Assembly (NCBI GenBank): GCA_964483405.1
Contig: CAZABC010000020.1
Location: 1 to 48,517 of the forward strand
DNA from: CAZABC01 sp964483405
GTDB taxonomy: Bacteria; Chloroflexota; Limnocylindria; Limnocylindrales; CSP1-4
Length of the DNA stretch: 48,517 bases
Direction of reading: 5' to 3'
Below, one piece after another: positions 1 to 6,889 of the stretch. The position numbers and the translations under genes are program-made. The first letter of the stretch is position 1. Each line of letters opens with the position of its first letter. The notes below the pieces were generated by a model, which saw only the letters and a list, made by a program, of their open reading frames with translations, was not told where the DNA came from and did no database searches.

Positions 1-231
1 CGTCGGGATCTCGATCCCGTTGTCGCGGCAGACCTCGAGGATCGTCTGGCCCTCGAGCCCCTCCACGACCCGGCCATCGACCTCGATCCGGATCCGCGGC
101 GTCGACAGGGGACGCTGCGGGCTCTGGGTCGTGATGAGCCGCTCGGCGAGGGTCTCCTCGAGCGGCGTCGTCGTGTCGAGCACGGCCGGGGCGTCCGGAC
201 GGATCTCCGGCCGGCTGATCAGATCCGCCAT
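1..231 (-). CDS. nuoG: NADH-quinone oxidoreductase subunit G, N-terminal part (partial)
   Basis: The gene runs off the left edge; only about 77 N-terminal residues are visible. After a roughly 48-residue extension comes the start of a 2Fe-2S ferredoxin fold, RIEVDGRVVEGLEGQTILEV, followed by CRDNGIEIPT, as in NuoG and other Fer2-type subunits. The ATG at 231 lies 10 nt after the nuoF stop with an AGG upstream, so it is the last visible gene of the nuo operon. In complex I this subunit carries electrons from NuoF towards NuoI/NuoB. A formate dehydrogenase or hydrogenase subunit with the same N-terminal domain cannot be excluded, because the molybdopterin-like part is outside the window. Confidence 0.75.
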   Translation of the reverse strand, partial: MADLISRPEIRPDAPAVLDTTTPLEETLAERLITTQSPQRPLSTPRIRIEVDGRVVEGLEGQTILEVCRDNGIEIPT

Positions 232-241
232 TCGGTCGCCT

Positions 242-1567
242 TCATTCGGCCGCACCAGCCGCCACCGCGATCGGGCGGCAGACGCCCGCGGGACAGGAGC
301 TGCGGAGGATGTGGTCGTCGAGCTCGGGACGGAAGTATCGCATCCCGCTGGTGAGCGGAAGGGTCGCCAGGCGCTCGTGGTCGCACAGCGCGCTCGCCGC
401 GACGTCGTGGGCGAGATCCTCGATGAGCGCCGGGTCGGTCGGCCGCGAGCGACCCTCGGCGATCCGGTCGCCGATCTCGAGCAGGCGGCGGACGCCGATC
501 CGGCACGGGATCGTCTTGCCGCAGGCCTCGGTCGAGCAGAAGCGGGTCAGGACGCGGGCGAGGTCGACGACGCAGGCCCGCTCGTCGGCCACCAGGATCG
601 CGCCGGAGCCGGCGTGGGCGCCGGCGGCGCGGAGGGCCGCGAAGGTGTACGGGGTGTCGAGCAGGTCCGCCGGCAGCAGTCCGCCGGACGGGCCGCCGAC
701 GACGAGGGCCTTGATGGCGTGGCCCGGACCGGCGCCGCCGGCGAGGTCGACGATGGCCCGCAACGTGGTCCCGGTCGGCACCTCGGCGACGCCGTCGCCC
801 TGCGGGCCGTGGACATGGACGAGGACGGTGCCCGGCGCGTCGGCGTCGCCGATCGAGGCGAACGCCGCGGCGCCCTCGCGGGCGATCCACGGCACGGCCG
901 CCAGCGTGGCGACGTTCTGGACGACGGTCGGGGCTCCGTACAGCCCGCGCTCGGCCGGGTAGGGCGGCCGCTGCTCGGGTTGGCCGCGCTTGCCCTCGAG
1001 CGCCTTGAGCAGCACCGTCTCCTCGCCGAGCAGGTAGGCGCCCGAGACCCCGCGGACCTCGACCCCGACCCGGCGGCCGCTGCCGACGACGTCCGGCCCG
1101 ACGAACCCGGCCTCCTCGGCCGCGCCGACGGCCGCCTCGAGCGATCGGACGAGCGCCGCCTCCTCGCCGCGGACGGCGATGATGGCGTCCTCGGCCCCGA
1201 CCGCGAGGGCCGCGATGACGAGCCCCTCGATGACCGCGTAGGGCCGGACCTCGAGGAGCGTCCGATCGGTCCGCGCGGCGGGGTCGGACTCGTAGCCGTT
1301 CGCCACGACGAAGCGCCGGCCGGCCGGCGCCGCCGCGGCCACCCGCCACTTCTCGGCCGCCGGGAACCCGGCGCCGCCGCGGCCACGGAGCCCGGAGGCG
1401 GCGATCGTGGCCAGCGTCGCGGTCGGCCCGAGGTCGCGGACCGCCCGTCGGAGCCCGTCGAAGGCGCCGCCCGCGACCGCCGCGTCGAGATCGAGCGGAT
1501 CGGCCGGGGCCGATCGCGGCAGCAGGATCGACGGCCAGGCGGCCGGCACCGCGAGCAGGTCGGTCAT
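242..1567 (-). CDS. nuoF: NADH-quinone oxidoreductase subunit F (FMN/NADH-binding), variant N3 site
   Basis: 441 residues. NuoF oxidises NADH via FMN in the peripheral arm of complex I. The FMN loop GRGGAGFP is at residues 62-69, followed by a diverged NGYESDP (usually NADESEP) and the conserved YLLGEETVLLKALEGKRGQP and GLYGAPTVVQNVATL stretches. The 4Fe-4S (N3) motif is altered: the usual CGKCTPC reads CGKTIPC, so Cys349, Thr352 and Cys355 replace three cysteines; the distal Cys395 is kept. An extra cysteine four residues upstream (FCSTEAC) and a CPAGVC near the C terminus might substitute. The ATG at 1567 starts 1 nt after the upstream stop; the longer reading to 1708 has no family similarity. 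Related NuoF-like proteins of other oxidoreductases are an alternative. Confidence 0.88.
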   Translation of the reverse strand: MTDLLAVPAAWPSILLPRSAPADPLDLDAAVAGGAFDGLRRAVRDLGPTATLATIAASGLRGRGGAGFPAAEKWRVAAAAPAGRRFVVANGYESDPAARTDRTLLEVRPYAVIEGLVIAALAVGAEDAIIAVRGEEAALVRSLEAAVGAAEEAGFVGPDVVGSGRRVGVEVRGVSGAYLLGEETVLLKALEGKRGQPEQRPPYPAERGLYGAPTVVQNVATLAAVPWIAREGAAAFASIGDADAPGTVLVHVHGPQGDGVAEVPTGTTLRAIVDLAGGAGPGHAIKALVVGGPSGGLLPADLLDTPYTFAALRAAGAHAGSGAILVADERACVVDLARVLTRFCSTEACGKTIPCRIGVRRLLEIGDRIAEGRSRPTDPALIEDLAHDVAASALCDHERLATLPLTSGMRYFRPELDDHILRSSCPAGVCRPIAVAAGAAE

Positions 1568-1568
1568 G

Positions 1569-2222
1569 TCAGTGCGCCCGCCCCAGCGCCGTCGACAGCT
1601 CGGCCAGGTAGGCCGCCTCGCCAGGCCGGTGCGCCGCGAGCGCGGCCGCCTGGGCCCCGTCCGTCGGTGGCTCGAACCGGAACGTCGAGTAGTACGACGC
1701 CGTGCCATAGACCATCGCGTACCAGGCGCCGGTCCCGTGGGCGATCCGCTTCAGCGCCGCGACGGGCAGGTAGCCGTAGGCCGCCTGCGTCGCCGCGAGG
1801 ATGTCGAGCATCCGCCCGGGATCGTGGTCGTGGTCGTCGAGGATCCCGTCGACCGCCGCGAGGTCGACCGCCTCGAAGATCGTGTAGGCCGCGTCGGGGA
1901 CCGGCCGGCCCGACCGCCGGAGGGCCGACTCCTCGCGCCGCTCGCCGTACGTCTCGGGCGCCCCCCAGTGGACGTGGTAGCGGCCGCGGGTGTCGATGCC
2001 GCCCATGTCGATGCACTCGATCGGGCAGGCCTGCGCGCACTGGAAGCAGGTCTCGCACTTGAGCGTGCCCCACTCGTCGTAGAGCAGCTGGAGGCGGCCC
2101 CGGAACCTGCCAGGGATGGAGGCCTGGACCTCCGGGTAGCGGACCGTCGCCTTCGGCTCGAAGAAGCGGCGGAGGGTCAGGCCCATGCCCCGGACGATGC
2201 CGAGGCCGGGGATCGAGCTCAT
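1569..2222 (-). CDS. NuoI-NuoE-like fusion with reduced cofactor set
   Basis: 217 residues. The N-terminal half resembles NuoI: a leader ending in RRFFEPKATVRYPE, then one ferredoxin motif with Cys56, 59, 62, 66 and 70 (CETCFQCAQACPIEC). NuoI normally carries a second CxxCxxCxxxCP motif about 40 residues on; here that stretch has no cysteine. Residues about 124-184 resemble the helical N-terminal domain of NuoE (MLDILAATQAAYGYLP, then VYGTASYYSTFRF). The thioredoxin-like 2Fe-2S domain with its four cysteines is absent. The gene sits between nuoH and nuoF with short spacers (10 nt and 1 nt), exactly where nuoI and nuoE would be. I infer a merged, reduced subunit that may still connect NuoF/G to NuoB. 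Confidence 0.8.
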   Translation of the reverse strand: MSSIPGLGIVRGMGLTLRRFFEPKATVRYPEVQASIPGRFRGRLQLLYDEWGTLKCETCFQCAQACPIECIDMGGIDTRGRYHVHWGAPETYGERREESALRRSGRPVPDAAYTIFEAVDLAAVDGILDDHDHDPGRMLDILAATQAAYGYLPVAALKRIAHGTGAWYAMVYGTASYYSTFRFEPPTDGAQAAALAAHRPGEAAYLAELSTALGRAH

Positions 2223-2232
2223 CGGTCGTTCC

Positions 2233-3573
2233 TCACGAGGCCACCACGACGATCGCCGCCGCCGTCACGAACAGGTTGAGGAGCGCGATCGGCAGGAGCC
2301 ACTTCCAGGCGAAGTTCATCAGCTGGTCGATCCGGACGCGGGGGAGCGTCGCCCGCATCCAGACGAACAGGAACACGAAGACGTACGACTTGCCCATGAA
2401 CCAGAGCAGGCCGGCGACCCACTCGATGCTGACGAAGGCCCAGCCCATGAGCGCCGCGACGGCGACCGCGTTGAAGGCGATGAAGCCGAGGACGAGCGCC
2501 TCCCGGCCGGGCCGGTCGCTCCGGGCCAGCCAGAACGGCGCTGCCAGGACGAGCGTCCCGACGACCGGCACGACGAGGGCGAGGACGAGGAGCCAGATCC
2601 CGAGCGAGGCGGGATCGAGGGCCGCGGTCACCTCGATCGGGACGTCGAACGGGGCGTTCCAGCCGCCGAGGAAGAAGGTCACGAAGAGGGCCGAGACGAT
2701 GAACACGTTCACGTACTCGGCGAAGAAGAAGAACCCGAACCGCATCCCCGAGTACTCGGTCGCGAAGCCGGCGACGATCTCGGAATCCGCCTCGGTCAGG
2801 TCGAACGGCGTCCGGTTGGCCTCGGCCGTCGCGGCGATGAAGAAGACGATCGCCGCCGCCGGCTGCTGGAAGACGAACCAGTCGAGGAAGGAGCCGCCCT
2901 GCGCCTCGACGAGGGCGTCGAGGCTGAGCGTGCCGGCCAGCAGGACCACCCCGACGAGCGAGAGGGCGAGGGGGATCTCGTAGCTGACGATCTGGGCCGC
3001 CGAGCGGAGGCCGCCGAGGAGCGAGTACTTGTTGTAGCTCGCCCAGCCGCCCATGAGCAGGCCGACCACCGTCAGGCCGCCCACGGCGAGGAGGTAGACG
3101 AGGCCGATGTTCATGTCCAGCCCGGTCAGGCCAGGGGCGAACGGCACCACGACCAGGGTCATGATCGAGGCGAGGAAGGTGACGACCGGCGCCCAGGTGA
3201 AGACGATCCGGTCGGCCGCCGTCGGGGTGAAGTCCTCCTTCGTCAGGACCTTCAGCCCGTGGATCACCGACTGCGCCGCGCCGAACGGCCCCACCCGGTC
3301 CGGTCCGATCCGGAGGTTCATCCGGGCGATGACCTTCAGCTCCATGTAGATGATCAGGAAGGCGGACGGGATCGTCATGACGATGATCGCCGTCGCGGCG
3401 ACGACGAAGCGGACGAGCGGCAGGTTGGCCGCGAGCAGGTCGACGGCGAACGGCAGGATGGCGATGAGGGCGATCGTCGAGCCGATGAGGACGAGTGCCG
3501 CGATCGGCAGGATCGCGAACAGGAGCTTCGCCGGGAGCGAGAGGTTGGCCCAGGTGCGGGTCGGCGAGGTCAT
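2233..3573 (-). CDS. nuoH: NADH-quinone oxidoreductase subunit H (membrane quinone-site subunit)
   Basis: 446 residues, longer than the usual 325-400. NuoH joins the peripheral arm to the membrane arm and forms part of the quinone channel. The signature loop RIGPDRVGPFGAAQSVIHGL and the following KEDFTPTAADRIVFTWAPVV are present, as are the LTEADSEIVAGFATEYSGMR loop and the C-terminal WMRATLPRVRIDQLM. About eight to nine hydrophobic segments are visible, and the extra length is an N-terminal membrane segment. The ATG at 3573 lies 7 nt after the nuoD stop and the downstream gene starts 10 nt after this stop, so it is inside the operon. Confidence 0.96.
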   Translation of the reverse strand: MTSPTRTWANLSLPAKLLFAILPIAALVLIGSTIALIAILPFAVDLLAANLPLVRFVVAATAIIVMTIPSAFLIIYMELKVIARMNLRIGPDRVGPFGAAQSVIHGLKVLTKEDFTPTAADRIVFTWAPVVTFLASIMTLVVVPFAPGLTGLDMNIGLVYLLAVGGLTVVGLLMGGWASYNKYSLLGGLRSAAQIVSYEIPLALSLVGVVLLAGTLSLDALVEAQGGSFLDWFVFQQPAAAIVFFIAATAEANRTPFDLTEADSEIVAGFATEYSGMRFGFFFFAEYVNVFIVSALFVTFFLGGWNAPFDVPIEVTAALDPASLGIWLLVLALVVPVVGTLVLAAPFWLARSDRPGREALVLGFIAFNAVAVAALMGWAFVSIEWVAGLLWFMGKSYVFVFLFVWMRATLPRVRIDQLMNFAWKWLLPIALLNLFVTAAAIVVVAS

Positions 3574-3580
3574 CGGCCGG

Positions 3581-4843
3581 CTACTTGTCCACGCCGCCCA
3601 TGATCGGGTCCAGCGAGGCGTTGACGGTCATCCAGTCGGCGATGAGATAGCCGGGCAGGAGGACCGGGAAGCTCTCGAGGTGGAGGAAGCTCGGGTCGTG
3701 GATCCGGAGCCGGAAGGGCTGGTCGGTCCCGTCCGAGATCGCATACACGCCGTACTGGCCGCGGGGCGCCTCGACGGCCGCCCAGGCCCGACCCGGCCGC
3801 GGCCGGAGGAGCCGCGGGAGCCTCGCCAGGACCGGCCCGTCGGGCATCTGGTGGAGGCACTGGTCGATGATCCGGAGGCTCTGCTTCACCTCGTCCATCC
3901 GGAGCAGGTAGCGGGCGAGCGCGTCGCCCTCCGACCGCGTCGGGATGTCGAAGTCGAGCTCGGGATAGACGCTGTACGGGTGGGCCCGTCGGATGTCGAA
4001 CGGCACGCCGGTCGCCCGGAGGTTCGGGCCGCTCCAGCAGAGGCGGAGCGCCGTCTCGGTGTCGATGACGCCGAGGCCGCGGTTCCGGCGGACGAAGATC
4101 TCGTTCTCGTTCAGCAGCCCGAGGTTGGCCTCGATCTGGTTGCCGGCGCGGCTCATCCAGTCGCCGAGACGGCTCATGAAGTCGTGATTGAGGTCGCCGT
4201 TGACGCCGCCGATCCGGAAGTAGTTGAAGAGCATCCGCTGGCCGGTCAGGGCGGCGAGCATGTCGACGATCTCGTCGCGCTCGATGAAGCTGTAGAGGAT
4301 CGGGGTGATCCCGCCGAGGTCGAGGGCATGGAAGCCGAGGGCGAGCAGGTGGCTCTGGACCCGGAGGATCTCGGCCGAGAGGACCCGGATGTACTCCGCC
4401 CGCCGGGGGACCTCCACGTCGAGCAGCTTCTCGTAGGCCATGACCGCCGGCCACTCGCAGAAGAGCGACGAGACGTACTCGAGCGGGTCGAGCTGGGTGA
4501 TCGTCTGGTGGTAGTCGGCGTTCTCGCAGAGCTTCTCGACGCCGCGGTGGAGGTAGCCGATGACCGGGTCCAGGTCGACGATCTGCTCGCCGTTGAGCTT
4601 CATCACGATCCGCATCACCCCGTGGGTGGACGGGTGGTGCGGGCCGATGTTGATGAGCATCTCGCCGTCGCGGAGCGTGTAGAACTCGGCCTCGCGCTCC
4701 GTCCGCGGCGGGAAGGGCGGGACCGACTCGTAGACGCCGACCTGCTCCTCGAGGATGACCCGCGGGTCGTCGGCGGACGGGTGGGCGGGGATGTCGTAGT
4801 CGGTCCCGTCGTCCATCGCCGGCGGGCGCGGGGTCGTCGTCAT
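3581..4843 (-). CDS. nuoD: NADH-quinone oxidoreductase subunit D (49 kDa)
   Basis: 420 residues. NuoD shapes the quinone-reduction site with NuoB. The family motif NIGPHHPSTHGVMRIVMKLN is near residues 65-85, followed by GYLHRGVEKL (Arg100), the position corresponding to the arginine that the NDUFAF7 methyltransferase modifies in mitochondria. Further conserved stretches are YVSSLFCEW and RIGGVNGDL; the C terminus ends in DWMTVNASLDPIMGGVDK. The ATG lies 4 nt after the nuoC stop. NuoC and NuoD are separate here, unlike the CD fusion of E. coli. Confidence 0.97.
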   Translation of the reverse strand: MTTTPRPPAMDDGTDYDIPAHPSADDPRVILEEQVGVYESVPPFPPRTEREAEFYTLRDGEMLINIGPHHPSTHGVMRIVMKLNGEQIVDLDPVIGYLHRGVEKLCENADYHQTITQLDPLEYVSSLFCEWPAVMAYEKLLDVEVPRRAEYIRVLSAEILRVQSHLLALGFHALDLGGITPILYSFIERDEIVDMLAALTGQRMLFNYFRIGGVNGDLNHDFMSRLGDWMSRAGNQIEANLGLLNENEIFVRRNRGLGVIDTETALRLCWSGPNLRATGVPFDIRRAHPYSVYPELDFDIPTRSEGDALARYLLRMDEVKQSLRIIDQCLHQMPDGPVLARLPRLLRPRPGRAWAAVEAPRGQYGVYAISDGTDQPFRLRIHDPSFLHLESFPVLLPGYLIADWMTVNASLDPIMGGVDK

Positions 4844-4847
4844 CGGC

Positions 4848-5399
4848 TCAGCCCGCCTTCGACCGCCGGACCGTGGCGGCCGGGGCCGCGTTGCGCGGCG
4901 CGTGCGAGCGCTCCATCGGTCGGACGCCGGCCCCCGGCGAGCGAGCGGCGTCGTCCGGCAGGAAGAAGTCCTTCCGGAGCGGGAAGCTCGTGTAGTCGTA
5001 CGGCATGAAGATCCGGCGCAGGTCGCGGTTGCCCTCGAAGACGATCCCGAACATGTCCCACGCCTCGCGCTCGAGCCACTCCGCGCCCTTCCAGAGGAAG
5101 GTCACCGACGGCACTCGGGGATCCTCGCGGGGCAGGCCGTCGGCGACGACCCGCAGCCAGTCGGGGGTCGTGTCGCTCCACAGGTGGTAGGCGACCTGCA
5201 TCGTGGTCCCGGTGTCGACGCCGGCCAGGTCGGCGAGGTAGCGGAAGCGCAGGTCCGGCTCGTCGTGCAGCGCCCGCATCACGTCGGTCACGTCGGCCGG
5301 CCGGAGGCGGATCTCGGTCTCGTCGTGGCGCTGGCGGACGGGGCCGCTCAGCCGCTCGCCGAAGCGGGTCTCGAGGCGGCGACGGAGGACTCGGTCCAC
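4848..5399 (-). CDS. nuoC: NADH-quinone oxidoreductase subunit C (30 kDa)
   Basis: 183 residues from a GTG at 5399, 2 nt after the nuoB stop. The 30 kDa signature EREAWDMFGIVFEGNRDLRR is complete, followed by IFMPYDYTSFPLRKDFFLP, and the FRYLADLAGVD region is upstream. NuoC has no cofactor and packs against NuoD and NuoI in the peripheral arm. The reading frame stays open further upstream, but that part overlaps nuoB and lacks similarity, so the GTG is preferred. The C-terminal 35 residues are low-complexity and basic. Confidence 0.94.
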   Translation of the reverse strand: MDRVLRRRLETRFGERLSGPVRQRHDETEIRLRPADVTDVMRALHDEPDLRFRYLADLAGVDTGTTMQVAYHLWSDTTPDWLRVVADGLPREDPRVPSVTFLWKGAEWLEREAWDMFGIVFEGNRDLRRIFMPYDYTSFPLRKDFFLPDDAARSPGAGVRPMERSHAPRNAAPAATVRRSKAG

Positions 5400-5401
5400 C
5401 G

Positions 5402-6130
5402 TCAGACGCCGTCCGGGACGGTCGGCCCGACGCGCCGGGTGTCCCAGTGGCCGCGGCGGTCCTTGACGATCTGCTGGAGCTTCATCATCCCGTAGATGAG
5501 GCCCTCCGGCCTGGGCGGGCAACCCGGCACGTAGACGTCCACCGGCATGATCCGGTCGATGCCCTGGACCGTCGAGTAGCTCCGCTTGTAGCGGCCGCCG
5601 GAGCAGGTGCAGTCGCCCATCGCGACGCACCACTTCGGCTCGGGCATCTGCTCCCAGAGGCGGAGGAGCGGGCCGGACATCTTCGTCGTCAGCGTGCCGG
5701 CGACGATGAGGACGTCCGCCTGCCGCGGGCTCGCCCGGAACGGGAACATGCCCCACCGGTCGATGTCGTTCTTCGACGTCGCCGACGACATCATCTCGAA
5801 GGCGCAGCAGGCGAGGCCCGACAGGAGCGGCCAGAGGCTGTTCGCCCGGATGAGGTCGAGGACGTAGTCGGCCTTCGTCGGGATGACCCCGAGCGCGCCC
5901 GACCAGCGCGCGTCCTCGAGGTGGGCGCGACCGGAGGCCTCGAACGCGGCGAGGTGGGTGATCTCGTGCCCGCGGTCCATGCCGGCGTAGGCCGTCGGGT
6001 CGTCGGCCCGCCAGAGCGAGTTGGGGACGACGATCGCCTCGACCAGCGCGTCGCCGCCCCGGGTGGTGAGGGCGCCGTCGGCCGGATCGGGGGCGGCGCC
6101 GCTGCCGCCCGGCTCGCGCGTCAGCGCCAC
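5402..6130 (-). CDS. nuoB: NADH-quinone oxidoreductase subunit B (cluster N2)
   Basis: 242 residues if translation starts at the GTG at 6130, which overlaps the end of nuoA by 10 nt. The N-terminal 90 residues are a poorly conserved extension, so a later start is possible. The core is clear: SLWPLLSGLACCAFEMM with the tandem cysteines, then MGDCTCSGG and PGCPPRPEGL, supplying the ligands of the terminal 4Fe-4S cluster N2. This cluster passes electrons to quinone. The cluster ligands are intact here, in contrast to the changes seen in NuoF and the NuoI-like protein of the same operon. Confidence 0.93.
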   Translation of the reverse strand: MALTREPGGSGAAPDPADGALTTRGGDALVEAIVVPNSLWRADDPTAYAGMDRGHEITHLAAFEASGRAHLEDARWSGALGVIPTKADYVLDLIRANSLWPLLSGLACCAFEMMSSATSKNDIDRWGMFPFRASPRQADVLIVAGTLTTKMSGPLLRLWEQMPEPKWCVAMGDCTCSGGRYKRSYSTVQGIDRIMPVDVYVPGCPPRPEGLIYGMMKLQQIVKDRRGHWDTRRVGPTVPDGV

Positions 6131-6552
6131 TCGAGGACTCCCTTCCGCCAGGCGTAGGCCAGCCCGATGAGGAGGATCGCGACGAACACGAGCATGCTCA
6201 CGAAGCCGCCGAGCAGCAGGTCCCGGAAGACCAGCGCCCACAGGAAGATGAAGACCACCTCGATGTCGAAGGCGACGAACAGCAGCGCGTAGATGTAGAA
6301 CGACAGGCCGAACCGTCCGTGGGCGTCGCCGTACGAGTCGATGCCGGACTCGTACGGGAGGCCCTTGTGGATGTCGCCGCGGTTCCGGTGCGAGATGAGC
6401 CAGGCGAGGCCGATCGTCAGGAAGACGAACGACAACCCGGCGAACACGAACCCGACGACGTACCAGATGCCGTCCAACCGAACCTCGTCTCCGGCGGGCG
6501 CCGCTCGGGCGGGGCGCCTGCGCCGTGTTGTGCGACTCGGGGACCCAGCCAC
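6121..6552 (-). CDS. nuoA: NADH-quinone oxidoreductase subunit A
   Basis: 143 residues with three hydrophobic segments, the usual NuoA plan. The conserved loop YESGIDSYGDAHGRFGLSFY and the acidic LLFVAFDIEVVFIFLWA segment identify the family (proton-pumping membrane arm, next to NuoH). The GTG at 6552 gives a basic, Arg-rich N-terminal stretch of about 25 residues. A TTG just before DGIWYVVGFVF is an alternative start that would remove it. First gene of the operon; a candidate promoter lies 40 nt upstream. Confidence 0.93.
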   Translation of the reverse strand: MAGSPSRTTRRRRPARAAPAGDEVRLDGIWYVVGFVFAGLSFVFLTIGLAWLISHRNRGDIHKGLPYESGIDSYGDAHGRFGLSFYIYALLFVAFDIEVVFIFLWALVFRDLLLGGFVSMLVFVAILLIGLAYAWRKGVLEWR

Positions 6553-6591
6553 GCTGGGCGCGAGACCGCCACCAGACGGCCACGCGACCGC

Positions 6592-6600
6592 ATCCTAGCA
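6592..6600 (-). promoter_or_regulatory. Candidate extended -10 promoter of the nuo operon
   Basis: On the minus strand the sequence reads TGCTAGGATGCGG: a TGn extension followed by TAGGAT (6597-6592). The 11-mer CTAGGATGCGG is identical to the -10 region of the hsp20 promoter at 24292. No good -35 box is visible. Predicted start of transcription is near 6585, some 30 nt before nuoA. Confidence 0.45.
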
Positions 6601-6729
6601 CGGGGGCGGGGGCCGGAGCGCGCCGCCCGCGGGGGCCGTCGACGCCTCCGCGAGCCCGGCTCGGGCGACCCGGCGGCGGGCAGCGCGACCCGCCGGGAGG
6701 GGGGACCTGGAGGGTCGCGGGAGGAGGTC

Positions 6730-6777
6730 GGGGAACGAGCGCTGCCGAGCGCGCGTGCAGGTCGGCGCTCGTTCCCC
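6730..6777. repeat. Perfect 13-bp inverted repeat in the midA-nuoA gap
   Basis: The arms GGGGAACGAGCGC (6730-6742) and GCGCTCGTTCCCC (6765-6777) are perfectly complementary, with a 22-nt centre that allows three more pairs. There is no T-run on either side. It could be an RNA hairpin in read-through from midA, a terminator, or a protein site. Its length and perfection are well beyond the chance short palindromes of this GC-rich DNA. Confidence 0.7.
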
Positions 6778-6856
6778 GGCGGTGTCCTCACGGCCCGGCC
6801 GTGCCCAGCCGAAGCCGTGATGGGGCGAGCGTGCGGGGCGGCGGCGGCCGGTCGCA

Positions 6857-6874
6857 ATAGGGAGAGCGCCCTAT
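6857..6874 (-). terminator. Hairpin downstream of midA
   Basis: ATAGGG (6857-6862) and CCCTAT (6869-6874) form a 6-bp stem with a 6-nt loop, 15 nt after the midA stop on the minus strand. A following TTGCG is only weakly U-rich, so this is a plausible but not classical intrinsic terminator. Confidence 0.4.
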
Positions 6875-6889
6875 CGGGCCGATGCGCCG

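Larger units (their letters stand above)
6553..6889. other. Intergenic region between midA and nuoA
   Basis: 337 nt without a convincing gene. It holds, from right to left on the minus strand, a short hairpin just after midA, the 13-bp inverted repeat at 6730-6777, and the candidate nuo promoter at 6592. Short open frames across it are continuations of shadow frames and have no ribosome binding site. Confidence 0.7.
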
